Origin: Sesamum alatum
Lineage: Eukaryota > Streptophyta > Magnoliopsida > Lamiales > Pedaliaceae
Length of the DNA stretch: 64,000 bases
NCBI GenBank assembly: GCA_034509735.1
Contig: JACGWO010000011.1
Location: forward strand, 11,999,866-12,063,865
Direction: 5' to 3'
The notes under the pieces were generated by a model. The model had not been told where the DNA came from and searched no databases. It saw only the letters and a list, made by a program, of their open reading frames with translations. Position 1 is the first letter of the stretch; every line of letters starts with the position of its first letter. Made by a program: the position numbers and the translations under genes. Of the stretch, positions 49,515 through 60,028 are shown piece after piece.

Positions 49515-49879
49515 ACGAAGTTAACGGAGACCAGCAACAATCTCGGTAATGTTATATAGAAGCCGTATGCAAGGGTAAAAAATGAGGAGCCACATAGTTT
49601 CCCCCAGAAGAGATGCGTAAGAGACATGGCAAGGACCCCTCCAAGTGGAAAGAAGTAGGGAAGCCTGGAGCTCCCCCGGGGGAAGCTTCCCTTGGCAAGG
49701 AAGACCATGCTAAGGTTCAACCTGCAGAGGAGTTGCTGACCATCGAGCTCTACCTAGGAGATCATGGCAAGACCGCTCGAATAGGGTCCCAGTTACAAGG
49801 GCCCCTTAAGGAAGACCTGATACAATGCCTTCAACGTAATTTGGATGTGTTCGCTTGGTCCTCCCCACGACTTGGAGGG

Positions 49880-50334
49880 AGCAAGTCCAGAAGTCGTCAT
49901 GCAGCACCTTAACATCGATCCTTCCATGAAGCCCATAAAAAAAAAAAAGAAGAGACACTACGGTCCAGAAAAAGACAAGATCATTCGGGCTGAAATAGAA
50001 AAATTGATAGAGGCCGGCCATATTTAGGAAATCCGATTCCCGGAATGGCTATCGAATGTAGTCCTCATCCCTAAACCAAGTAGAAAATTGAGGATGTGCG
50101 TAGGTTTTCGAGATCTCAACAAAGCTTGCTCGAAGGACTGTTATCCGCTCCCACACATTGATCAGTTGGTTGACTCTACCTCGGGGTGCGAGCTCCTAAG
50201 CATGATGGATGCCTCGCAAGGGTACCACCAGATCATGTTGACTCCATAAGATCGTAAGAGAGTCAGCTTCATCACTTCAGCGGGAACCTTCTTCTACGTG
50301 GCTATGCCCTTTAGGCTAAAAAATGCGGGTGCCA
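49880..50334 (+). pseudogene. Gypsy reverse transcriptase, 5' part only
   Basis: The frame reads HLNIDPSMKPIKKKK, GPEKDKIIRAEIEKLIEAGH, stop, FPEWLSNVVLIPKPSRKLRMC, FRDLNKACSKDCYPLPHIDQL, MMDASQGYHQI and FYVAMPFRLKNAGA. These are the first motifs of gypsy reverse transcriptase. The catalytic YVDD region, RNase H and integrase are absent because the sequence switches abruptly to a copia LTR at 50335. A Gly replaces the usual Asp before FRDLNKAC. Confidence 0.8.
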
Positions 50335-52339
50335 TGAAGGGACCGGCGGATCCGCCTTAGAGCGCGAGCTGAAGCGTGAGAATCGAAATGGGGCATAAAA
50401 TAAAACAATAATCACCAAATCCCAAGGGGTGTACCCTTAGTGCTCAACCGGATTTTCGATGTAGGATGTGATAATTTAAAACGTATATGTCACATAGAGC
50501 ATAGATGTAGAAAATAACTACAATAACGTAAAACCAAAGATTACCTTTGTAGTTGATTTTCCTCGCACGGCTACAAGCGTTGCTCCTCTCCGGATAGGAT
50601 TAAATATAATTTTCGTCTTGTATCTTTTGTATTTTGGCATTTTAGTCCTTTATCTTTATAGGGTAGCAAGTAGGTCCTGTAATTTTTCAATTTTTCGCGA
50701 TTTTGGTCCTCCAGTCGCCGAAGTTTACAAATATTGCCGAATCTTTTTTTTTTTTTTATTTAGTTTGGGACTTTTGTTCCCATTGGTCAATTTAGTGGAC
50801 CAAAATCGCGAAAATTTATAAGTTACAGGACCTATTTGCTAAACTCATAAGATAAAGGACTAAAATACCAAAATATAAAAGTTATAGGACGAAAATTTGG
50901 TTCCATGCTGGCAGTAATTTGACTAATGGGAACAAAAGCCCCAAATTAGAAAAATTTTCCGATAACATTTGCGAACTCCGGTAATTGAAGGACCAAAATC
51001 GCGAAAAAATTAAAAAGTTACAGGACCTATTTGCTAACCTAAAAAGATAACGGACTAAAACTCCAAAATACGAAAGATACAGGACGAAAAATGCATTTAG
51101 GCCTCTCCGGATATGTCCACTAAGTTCAAAAGTATGAACTCTCTATAAAAGTCCATACCACACCGGATGAGATCACGTTTCTCTTGCTAGAGAAAAACGG
51201 ATCTAAGAGGACACGGTTCAAGAAACTAGAACACTATTGTATTAGTGTCTCTTCTTGAACTACCTTTATTCTTCAAGATGATCCAAGATCAAATGAAGAA
51301 CACAAAGGGATGGTATGTATGTACAGAGGGCCGAAAATTAGAGAGAAAAAAGAGGTGTGTCTTTCTTCTTTTTCCTAGAAAAAGATGAAATGTAATTCTC
51401 TTTTTTTGTATGATAGTATATACTCATATATATACTAAATTAATGTGATTATTGGAATATGTCTAGGTTCATCCTAGGATGTCTAGATACATACCCAATC
51501 AATCTCACTAATTCATCAATCAAACCTACCATCTCATAAGGTATGATTTAATCATCCAAATGAGAGAGGTTTGATTGGAATTGATTTGTCCCTTACCAAA
51601 AGGGACAAGTCAACTTAATCAAGGCCTTGTATAACCGATTTTTACACCTCCAAAATATGTAATTTTCGGCCATACTAGTTTGGGAAGAAGTCCAACTTCT
51701 TTTCATTCCAAAAGTAGAATTAATACACAATTGGGCCAAACTTTAACGGATCGGGTTTCATTGTAATCCAATTACAACGAGCCTAAAATTAAATCCCATT
51801 TAATTCAAGGTCCACTTAATAATTGCCATTAATCTTTTAATCCTATTAAAAGATCCAACTTTTGAATCTCTACATTAATCGATAAATTCCATTTACCAAT
51901 TAAAACAAGGGCCCGATACAATATCGACCGTCCATCCAATAGACAATCCCTTAAGTAATCCAATTACTCATTATCCTCTGAAATTGACTCCAAGTCAATT
52001 ATCCACCTCCTTGGTAATTTGTGTGTGACTTATTAGGTTCACCCTCAACTAGACTTGGGCCCGTATCTAACAGGAGCCCGTTACCATGGCTGGACATCTA
52101 GCAACGATCCATGGCACTAGGGACTAGGTGAATGTTGGTGTGAATAATTAGACGCCGATTCCGTATGGGTATGGTCCTTCCGTCTACCGACCTTAGTCTA
52201 AGGTATGGGATTGGGCGTTGGTTCCCATCCTTGACTAGGCATCTATGCTTAATACTCGAGATTACGCATGCCTCATTGCATCGATACAGGAAATCATCCC
52301 CTGTTCGATTAACCACTATGGCCACAGGTTTAAGCAACA
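50335..52339 (-). mobile_element. Copia-type solo LTR in reverse orientation
   Basis: On the minus strand the segment starts TGTTGCTTAAACC and ends GGATCCGCCGGTCCCTTCA, a TG...CA end of the kind found directly before the primer site of plant copia elements. Without the foldback element at 50597-51103 it is about 1.5 kb. The 5-bp flanks TGCCA and TGAAC do not match, and gypsy sequence on either side is not contiguous. It was therefore probably formed by recombination that removed the gypsy sequence between two insertions. Confidence 0.6.
50597..51103. mobile_element. Mutator-like foldback element with 10-bp TSD
   Basis: The arms from GGATTAAATATAATTTTCGTC and the reverse complement of ...GAAAAATGCATTTAGGCC pair over about 130 bp, through TTTAGTCC, AGGTCCTGTAA and TTCGCGATTTTGGTCC. 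TCTCCGGATA flanks both ends exactly (50587-50596 and 51104-51113). It is 507 bp and noncoding, and inserted into the copia solo LTR. It is related to the element at 17457-17891. Confidence 0.8.
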
Positions 52340-53586
52340 TGAACGTGTTTTCGAGTGAAAAGGAGATACCTCTGTCACGTACTGGCTGGAGGACGCCCCC
52401 TTCGCTCTCTTTGAAGAACCCCCCTGCGGAGGAGGGATAGTCCGCTTCCCTTTCATATCGCCGGGGGTCCCTTTAGGAGTTCGAGTAGCAGAGGGGGTCC
52501 CCGTTGGGCTTCCCTGGGCATTGTCCCTTAAATGCTTCCTAAAGATGACGACCTTTGTCACAAAAGGAGAATCAAAAACAAAAAAAGTACATCATTTCAA
52601 CACAAATAAGCAGTAAGGAATCAAGGAGTACCCAAGGATTCCTCCAGAGGGACCTCCTTGGGACTCAGCCCAAACCAGGAGAGGAGCCTATCATCAATCA
52701 TATCCCTGATAGTGTAGGGCTGGCGATTCAAATCTGCCAGGGCGGAAGAAGGTGGTCGAACGTTCCTTTATCGAAAAAGAGGGACAGAAGGACGAACCAT
52801 GATCCATTGACTGGGAGAGGGCCAAGGGTTAGGGCGGCGAACAAAGACGAAGGTCCCCTTCCAACGCTTGGGAGCACTTGGGACCGACAGAAAACTAACA
52901 CCTTGATGGGGGAAGAAATGAAAGACTCCTGGTTCTGACCTCTTAGACGGAAGCAAAAAAAGAAGTGGTCGCCTATAATTAGCACCTCATTATAGCTCAA
53001 GATCATGGAAAAACTAGCAAGACAACTGAAGGAGTTGGGACTTAGCTGGTTCAAAGGGACTTGGTACAAGTTAGACACATCCTGATAAAAGAGGGCAAAC
53101 CTAAGACCTGCAGAAAAAACTCAAACATCCTTTAGGATGACGCTCGGGCACATCAACAGGTGAGGCGATATAAATATCAAAATCTCGGGGGATGCCAAAT
53201 TCCTCCCTTAAGGCAGCGACATTGGGGAAGGAAGCGGATCTACCTGCCTCAGCCAGGCTCAACTCTCTCCCTTCCTCATCCGGCTTAGACGTCGCCCTCG
53301 TCTCTCCTGGGGAGGAATCGTCCGCCTGGTCTCCTACCTGACTTTCCCCCTCAGAGCCCTCAATCTCCTCTTCCTCATCTCCTTCCTCCTCGTCCTCCTC
53401 TTTCGGTTCATTTATCAAGCATCTAGAAGGTCGAGAAAGTTGCCTAATGCTCTACCTACGGCTACCGGGAGCGGCCGCTGGACCATGGCCCGCACCTCCA
53501 GAAGTGGCCCCGGAGGGATCATCGCCTACATACCTCGCCCCCACATAACGTACGGACTCATCAGAAGGGGTAGAAGAAGAAGACAT
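52340..53586 (-). pseudogene. Antisense ORF of the gypsy element (Transposase_28-like)
   Basis: Reading starts with ATG at 53586 (MSSSSTPSDESVRYVGARYV), reaches a stop at about 53450, and resumes with an acidic Glu/Asp-rich stretch (53418-53300). It then gives LREEFGIPRDFDIYIASPVD and VPERHPKGCLSFF. A frame change leads to VSNLYQVPLNQLSPNSFSC and following residues (53078-52728). This order resembles the 'putative gypsy type transposon' domain (Pfam Transposase_28) encoded antisense near the 3' end of Tat elements such as Grande. A last exon-like part (52561-52340, basic) may be joined by an intron. It is truncated by the solo LTR. The function of this ORF class is not established. Confidence 0.6.
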
Positions 53587-53823
53587 GCTCATTCCAAAAA
53601 CAAGAAAAAAATGACGAAAGACAACAAGAAGAAGATAAACTTACATGTTACGAAGGCATCAATTCTCTCTTTCAAAAGGCGTAGGGAAGAGGGGAATGAG
53701 ACAAGAGGAGGTCCTTATGGGGGCGGTTACAAGGGCAAACGGGGAGAAGATGCAATTACTGGAGGTACAAGCAGATAATCGCCCCCCATTGGGCGGTTAC
53801 GTGACAAACGTGGGCGGTTATAA

Positions 53824-53834
53824 AAAAACCGCCC
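53824..53834 (-). promoter_or_regulatory. Candidate TATA box for the antisense ORF
   Basis: On the minus strand, GGTTTTTTTATAACCGCCC places a TATA-like motif about 240 bp upstream of the antisense ATG at 53586, between two GGGCGGTT motifs. This is only a motif match. Confidence 0.3.
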
Positions 53835-54177
53835 TCCCACGTCAAGCGCTTGAAGCCATGTGCCCACGCTCCAAGGCATTTAGGTGCCATAAACATCAAA
53901 TTAGCCTTAGCCATGATTGTTGGGCTACGGCTAGGGCCTCGAGGCCTGCGAAAGTTACAGGCCATTCCTCAATGACGAAGGAGGCCTCGCATCCCAAAAA
54001 AGAATTGCTGACTTTTCTTGGTAACAAGGAAGGCCTCACACTCGAAAGGTAAGAAGACGGAAGAGCCAGGACAACCTCGCTCTAAGAGAAGGGGTCCTAT
54101 CTATGGGCCTCAAGGAGGACTCCTACTCTAAGAAGGAGTGAGGGACCTCCCTCCCCCTTAGAGTGGGGGGAACTGAT

Positions 54178-54326
54178 TGATATGACCCAAAAAGGTTGGC
54201 CCATACTCACGGCCTAAAATAGTATAAGGATCCACCAAAGGGGTTTGGGCCCAAGAAAAGGACCCAAAAAACTTCAAAGACCGGCCTAGAAGAAGTTAGG
54301 ACCAGCCCACTCAAGGAAGCAAGCCA
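54178..54326 (+). repeat. 3' LTR of the gypsy element, part 1
   Basis: It begins TGATATGACC after the polypurine tract and corresponds to the first 150 bp of the 5' LTR at 46675. It stops at the copia insertion; the remainder resumes at 57830. Confidence 0.85.
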
Positions 54327-54696
54327 TGTTGAAGTTAGTTCAGCAAGTGAGAATCCAGTCGCAGACATGGAGGAGGCACCAGGCATCGCAGCACCAGCCT
54401 GGAATAGCATTCAGTTTGGGACCTTGGATTGTGGATAAATAAGTCGCATTCCTGAGTTTGACAACTACTCTAGTATACACGTTTTTACTTACTCATTTAT
54501 TTGTATACTCATTGGGCCACGTCAGCAGATTGGTTGTTAGAGTTAGTTACACTTTCAACTTGTACTTAAAAGGAGGTTCTCCCTCCATAACTGAATATAC
54601 TGAATACATTCAGAAACCCTACAATTCTTCTACAATCGACAATGGAGTTTTCTTCTAGTTCACGTGTCTTTGCTATTTCTTTTCTAGATTTTAACA

Positions 54697-54707
54697 TGGT
54701 ATCAGAG
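54697..54707 (+). other. Copia primer-binding site
   Basis: TGGTATCAGAG directly follows the LTR end and is complementary to the 3' end of initiator tRNA-Met, the standard primer of plant copia elements. Confidence 0.85.
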
Positions 54708-54794
54708 TCTTCATATTGAAGGTCTTTGTATACTCTAAGATTTCCTGCATTCTTTGTTTTTTTTCTTGGTGCCAGATACTGTATAATCGCAGTA

Positions 54795-57122
54795 ATGGAA
54801 AAAACCCTCACCACGAACACTGGAGAGGACGAATGTCAATACGAGAAGGATGCGCTCTATCTGCATCCGTCAGAACACACTGGACTCTCTTTGGCGAGCT
54901 CGCCGCTTGATGGCTCCAATTTCTTCTTATGGAGCAGAGCGATATATGTTTCCCTCGGTACAAAGATGAAGCTAGGCTTCATTGATGGATCTTTTCCGAA
55001 GCCACCAGCTGGATCTAGAACTTCTGACCAGTGGCGGCGAGTGGACCTAATGGTTACGTCTTGGCTGTGGAATTCTATCTCCAAGGACATCGTTGAGGCT
55101 TTCATGTACGTCTCCTCTTCTCGAGAGTTATGGCTGCAGTTGAAAGGAAGATATGGAAGGAGTAACGGTCCTATGATCTATCAGATCCAACGAGAAATTT
55201 CGACGGTATCTCAGGCAGATTTATCAATCACAGCTTACTTCACTAAGCTGCAGAAATTATGGAACGAACTCGCATGTCTAGATCCCACCCTTAATTGCAC
55301 TTGTGGTAAGTGCCTCTGTGATATTGGGAAAGCAGTTTCAGCAAAGGATGAGTCAAGACACCTTATGCAGTTCCTTATGGGACTTCATGAAGTCTACGAT
55401 CGTGAAAGAGGTCAAGTATTGATGATGGATCCACTACCGGATGTAGAGAAAGCGTACGCTATGCTTCTGAGTGTAGAGAAACAACAATCTGTAAACTTGA
55501 ACTTATCAGATCATCAAAACGCAGCTTACCTTGCTGCTCCGACAGAACACAAGAAAGGTCCTCAGGATAAGAATATGCAGAGGAGGAAACAGTATGTGGA
55601 TAAGCGTTCTCTGATCTGTGCGCATTGCCTTAAGCCTGGCCATTCCAAGGAATCCTGCTTCAAGATACACGGCGTGCTGGAATGGTACAAAACTCTGTCT
55701 GAGCAAAAAAGGAAGGGATCTGGAGGGAAGAATTTTGCAGGAAATGCACAGAACAAGTCTGAAACTGGAAGCTCCACTCAGTCAGACCACACAAACAACT
55801 CTCAGAACTCTATGGCTAACATGGTGTGCGAACTACTGAAGATGGTACAAGGACAGAATACACCAACTGATCCTTTGACTCCAAATTATGCAAACTATGC
55901 GTACTGTGATGGTGAGTTTGCAGGTAATGTGGCTAACACCTCTCTATTTGATTTAGGCTATTGGATTATTGATACGGGAGCCACTAACCACATATGTGCG
56001 GACATTACTCTCTTTAAATCCTATACACAACCTGCTACTCCTCAATACATCCATCTTCCAGATGGTGGAAAAAAATTTGTCTCATATATTGGAGATGTCC
56101 AGTTATCACCAAATCTGTTGCTTAAACATGTACTTTATATCCCAGAGTTCTCAGTAAATCTTCTTTCAGTCAGTCAGTTATGTTCCTCATCATCATACAG
56201 CTTTTCTTTCTCTCAAAATGATTGGTTTGTGCAGGACCAGAGTACTAAGAAGTTTCTGGCCAAAGGGTCTGTGTGTAAGAGACTATATATACTGAGACAA
56301 TATGTTTGTAATGACGACATTTTACCTTCCTTAGCATCTACTCTTGTATTCAGTTCAGCTGAAAAGCGTTGTAATAAAGTTACTTGGCATAGGAGATTAG
56401 GACACTCCTCTGTACAAACTTTACGGCATATTCCAGCTTGTACTTCTGTTGATGAAACTGATGACATCGTTTGTGACATCTGTCCGTTGGCTAAGCAAAC
56501 CAGGTCTCCTTTTCCTCTTAGTACTTCACATGCATCCAAACCTTTTGAATTACTTCACTTAGACCTATGGGCCCTTATAAAGAACAAACTATTTCTGGAT
56601 GTCACTATGTACTCACCATAGTTTATGATTACTCAAGATCACTATGGACGTTTCTCCTTAAACAGAAATCCCAGGTTCCCTCTACTCTCTCCACCTTCTG
56701 TAAAATGATTCAAAACCAGTTTGAACTCCCTATAAAATCCTTTCGATCAGATAACGGGTCAGAGTTTCTGAACAAGGATTCTCAATCCCTATTCCATGCC
56801 TTAGGAATTCTTCACCAAACAACATGCACTGACACTCCTCAACAAAATGGGCAGGTTGAACGAAAGCATAGGCATCTCCTCAATGTAGCTCGAGCCCTTC
56901 TCTTTCAAGCCTCTCTTCCAATCCGTTTTTTGGGGGACTCTATACTTACAGCTACCTACTTAATAAACCGAACTCCTACACAAAAGCTTGGGTGGAAAAC
57001 TCCGCATGACCTCCTATATGGTACTCCTCCTTCCCATGAGCATTTGCGGACATTCGGCTGCTTATGCTACGTCTCTAACCTTGATCCTCACAAAACTAAA
57101 TTCCACCAAAGAACCTCCTCTT
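54795..57122 (+). pseudogene. Copia gag-protease-integrase polyprotein, frameshifted and truncated
   Basis: The ATG at 54795 is preferred to the in-frame ATG at 54726 because it follows the leader and starts MEKTLTTNTGED. Gag shows NFFLWSRAIYVSL and the long UBN2-type region (LWLQLKGRYGRSNGP, ELACLDPTLNC). Then comes a CCHC knuckle CAHCLKPGHSKESC (about 55618-55660). The protease motif is YWIIDTGATNHIC (about 55959). The integrase zinc region is WHRRLGHSS and CDICPLAKQ. One missing base at about 56568 shifts the frame in the HLDLWGPY motif; the core continues in the next frame (56567-57124) with VYDYSRSLWTFL, FRSDNGSEF and TPQQNGQVERKH. Coding stops at FHQRTS where the inverted LTR begins. 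Confidence 0.88.
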
Positions 57123-57363
57123 AAATACAAGTTGAAAGTGTAACTAACTCTAACAACCAATTTGTTGACGTAGCCCAATGAGTATACAAAAAAATGAGTA
57201 AGTAAAAACGTGTATACTAGAGTAGTTGTCAAACTCAGGAATGCTACTTATTTATCCACAATCCAAGGTCCCAAACTGAATGTTATTCCAGGCTGGTGCT
57301 GCGATGGCTGGTGCCTCCTCCATGTCTGCGACTGGATTCTCACTTGCTGAACTAACTTCAACA
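57111..57363 (-). repeat. Inverted partial LTR inside the copia element
   Basis: This is the reverse complement of the first 250 or so bases of the 3' LTR type, ending exactly at the LTR terminus (...ACTTCAACA at 57363). The left junction falls within GAACCTCCTC, which is shared by the integrase coding sequence and the LTR. The following 57364-57459 is ordinary internal sequence leading to the polypurine tract. Confidence 0.85.
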
Positions 57364-57829
57364 CGTGTTCACTAAGGTCCTCCCTTTGAAGTTGTTTTGC
57401 TCTTTGCTGTCCAAGTTAGGACTGGTTTCCCTCGGCCCCAGTCCTACGTGCAGGGGGGCTGTTGAAGTTAGTTCAGCAAGTGAGAATCCAGTCGCAGACA
57501 TGGAGGAGGCACCAGCCATCGCAGCACCAGCCTGGAATAGCATTCAGTTTGGGACCTTGGATTGTGGATAAATAAGTCGCATTCCTGAGTTTGACAACTA
57601 CTCTAGTATACACGTTTTTACTTACTCATTTATTTGTATACTCATTGAGCCACGTCAGCAGATTGGTTGTTAGAGTTAGTTACACTTTCAACTTGTATTT
57701 AAGAGGAGGTTCTCCCTCCATAACTGAATATACTGAATACATTCAGAAACCCTACAATTCTTCTACAATCGACAATGGAGTTTTCTTCTAGTTCACGTGT
57801 CTTTGCTATTTCTTTTCTAGATTTTAACA

Positions 57830-58374
57830 CAGGCCCTCCTCAAAGGAGGAAGCAAGGCCCATGTAAAGGAAGGAGGCCCATCCAGGCCCAGGAGGAAAGA
57901 CCTGTGAAGGAAGGATTCGAACTTAGTCAAGAAAGTTCGGATAAACATTATCCAAACACTCCCCCTTATCTAGGGCGAATCTTGTAACCGCCTCCCCCTT
58001 TTTAGGAGGCCAACCCTGAGGTGACTCTGGGGAGGCAACAGTCAAGCCCCCAAGGAGCCATAACTCCCCAGAACTCTCATAACCAAAGGAGCTCCTTCTA
58101 TAAATAATAGCCCTGCTGGCTGGGCAAGTAACGTCTCTCTGCCCTCTTAATCTCTGAATTTCTCTTTGAATTACACTTGGCACACTTGATGCTCGTTATT
58201 ATCATTATTTTTTTTCTTTCATTCAAGCTCATTTATTCCAAAATTATTTACTATTTTGAGCTTCGGAGTGCTCGCTTTTTTCGCAGCTTCCCTTTCCAAA
58301 TTCGCAAAGGTGCAGGCCCACTTCGTTCAAGTCCAAAAAGACAACTTTAATTGATCTCTTTTTTACTCACATCA
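57830..58374 (+). repeat. 3' LTR of the gypsy element, part 2
   Basis: It continues the 3' LTR from CAGGCCCTCCTCAAAGG (compare 46827 in the 5' LTR) to ACATCA at 58374, followed by the CAGTG duplication. The ORFs 57775-57987 and 58183-57923 are LTR sequence. Confidence 0.85.
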
Positions 58375-58379
58375 CAGTG

Positions 58380-58967
58380 TATTATACACACGCACTCTAC
58401 ATGCGTACGGAAATATACATCACTATTTGAGAATTTGAATTTATAAATAACAATATTGGTATTTTCATTATTAGTAAATATTTCTTAATATCACAGGACT
58501 AGCATCTAATTAAGTTCCTAAATAAGTGGAATTCCCATTCTTGGACCATTGTTGTTATACACAAAGGTGAATATCTTTGGCTCAAATCTAGTAAGTAACA
58601 AAATCATCATTCAATGGTGAATAATGACTGATGGCACACAAAAATATCATCTGGACTGCATTTTAGGAGCTCTAAGTAAACAGTTCTCAAACTTCACGTG
58701 AATCATGGACTAAAAAAATATCATCAACTTCTACTGTTCGTATTGCTGCTATTGCATGCAACCAAGTTTGCTGGAAATGGAATCCAGCCTGTTTGTTTAT
58801 GTTTGCATTTTCGGTTTTCAGTTTTTAAAACAAAAACACGTTTGTATATACGTATTCTTCATATTTATTTGACATCATGTATCAATATAAAATACAATCT
58901 TATAAGTTGATCCAAATATTTTTGAATTGTGTAACGTTGTTGACGTTTTTAGGAGGTGTATGTATAA
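58380..58967. other. Intergenic stretch with a short RPL10-like fragment
   Basis: TATTGCATGCAA (58751-58762) and CCAAGTTTGCTGGAAA follow each other here. In RPL10 exon 2 (44191-44228) the same two blocks are separated by 11 further bases. The rest shows no gene. Confidence 0.35.
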
Positions 58968-59208
58968 TCTATACTAATATATAAAGAAAACACCGTTTTC
59001 ACTCATAAAAGGCGGTTACTTACACCGCGATACCAATTTTTTATTATGCCAATAATACCCCAAGTTAGTTTCTTTTCTTTCTTTATTTCTTTGTCTCTTC
59101 TTCTTCTTCTTCTCTTTCTTTTTTTTTTTAAAGTGTGTTATAATATATTTTAAAGCATGAAATATTATTTATTATATGCATGCAGGGACGGCATGCCTCG
59201 TCGACTAG
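58968..59208 (+). mobile_element. Helitron-like element, copy H5 (best preserved)
   Basis: It starts TCTATACTAATATATAAAG after an A and ends GACTAG followed by T. The hairpin GCATGC-AGGGACG-GCATGC lies at 59178-59196, 9 bp before the CTAG end. It contains the GGCGGTTACTTACACCGCGA block and a (TTC)n/poly-T tract. It is 241 bp and noncoding. Confidence 0.75.
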
Positions 59209-59350
59209 TATATATAGACACAAACATATCAAATTTCAAAAATAAAATAAAGAAAGAAAGAAATAAAAGAAACTAACTTAAGATATTATTGGCATAGAAA
59301 AAAATTAGTGTCGCGGTGTAAATAACCGTTCTTTATGAGCAAAAAGAAAA
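59209..59350 (-). mobile_element. Helitron-like fragment, reverse orientation
   Basis: The complement reads TTTGCTCATAAAGAACGGTT followed by ACACCGCGACACTAA, the 5' half of the H5 type. The 3' terminus with hairpin is missing. Confidence 0.5.
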
Positions 59351-59351
59351 T

Positions 59352-59467
59352 TCTTCTTTTATTTATATTATTATATAAAGCAAACCCTGTTTTTACTAAT
59401 AAATGATGGTTACTTACACCGCAACACTAAATTTTAAAATTATCAAAAATATCCTTATATATATATC
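59352..59467 (+). mobile_element. Helitron-like 5' fragment, copy H6
   Basis: ACTAATAAATGATGGTTACTTACACCGCAACACTAA is the conserved 5' block. The fragment stops before the hairpin and is followed directly by copy H7. Confidence 0.45.
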
Positions 59468-59697
59468 TCTATGCTAATATAAAAAGAAAAGGCCTTACTA
59501 ACTTACAAATGAAGGTTAATGACACCGCGCCACTAATGTTTTTGTTATGCCGATAATACCCTTAAAATAGTTTTCTTTCTTTTCTTTTTTTTTTAAATGC
59601 ATCGTGTTGGTTTATTTATATAATTTTTTTTATAATAAATTTAAATCGTGTAATATTATTTTATATGCACGCAGGGACAGCGTGCCACAACGACTAG
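59468..59697 (+). mobile_element. Helitron-like element, copy H7
   Basis: It starts TCTATGCTAATATAAAAAG and ends GACTAG followed by T. The hairpin GCACGC-AGGGACA-GCGTGC is at 59667-59685. Its stem differs from H5 at two pairs, but both changes are compensated. Confidence 0.75.
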
Positions 59698-60028
59698 TTT
59701 TTCAAAAAGTAAGGACCGTTAGTGTAAATGATGTTAACATTTTCATGTGCATATTCGTGTAACTTTTTAGTATGGATGGTTTATATAAATAAATTATAGG
59801 CCAGGAGATATAAATGTAATTATTCATATATATTCTCCTTCTCCATACTATTATCTCTGGTTAAAACAAAAAATAGAAAATAAAAATAAAAAACAAAAAG
59901 CTGACAAATTGACCGGTCGTAACCATGTGTAACTAAAGAAACATTTTTTTTGTCATAGTTTTTTCAATTACAATTTGATAAGTGGAGAACTCATAATATT
60001 AAAAAAAAGATATATAGACTGGACGACG
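59698..60028. other. AT-rich intergenic stretch
   Basis: AGTGTAAATGATGTTAACAT and TATAAATGTAATTAT near 59720-59825 resemble the right arm of the MITE at 18168-18448, so a broken copy may lie here. Nothing else is recognised. Confidence 0.35.

Larger units (their letters stand above)
54327..57829 (+). mobile_element. Young, internally rearranged Ty1/copia element in the gypsy 3' LTR
   Basis: Two 370-bp LTRs (54327-54696 and 57460-57829), starting TGTTGAAG and ending TTTTAACA, differ at only about four positions. The primer site TGGTATCAGAG follows the 5' LTR (initiator tRNA-Met type), and CAGGGGGGC precedes the 3' LTR as a polypurine tract. The internal region encodes gag, protease and most of integrase, but reverse transcriptase and RNase H are gone. 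In their place stands an inverted 253-bp piece of the LTR (57111-57363). The outer flanks (AGCCA, CAGGC) do not form a 5-bp target duplication. Confidence 0.88.
46675..58374 (+). mobile_element. Ty3/gypsy retrotransposon of Tat type, heavily nested
   Basis: The 5' LTR is 46675-47374. The primer-binding region starts TGGCGCCGT at 47377. Gag-, protease- and reverse-transcriptase-derived sequence follow on the + strand to 50334. A foreign solo LTR occupies 50335-52339. A minus-strand ORF region (53586-52340), a polypurine tract (AGTGGGGGG, about 54162-54170) and a 3' LTR split into 54178-54326 and 57830-58374 complete it. The two LTRs are about 700 bp and roughly 85-90% identical by eye, so the insertion is old. 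RNase H and integrase are missing. The antisense ORF before the 3' LTR, the TGGCGCCGT primer site and the gag type point to the Tat lineage. Confidence 0.85.

Noticed and set aside
46675..58374. Integrated plant pararetrovirus
   Set aside because: The LTRs, integrase-bearing copia and Tat-type gypsy features explain the retroelement coding sequence; no movement-protein or coat-protein motifs were seen.
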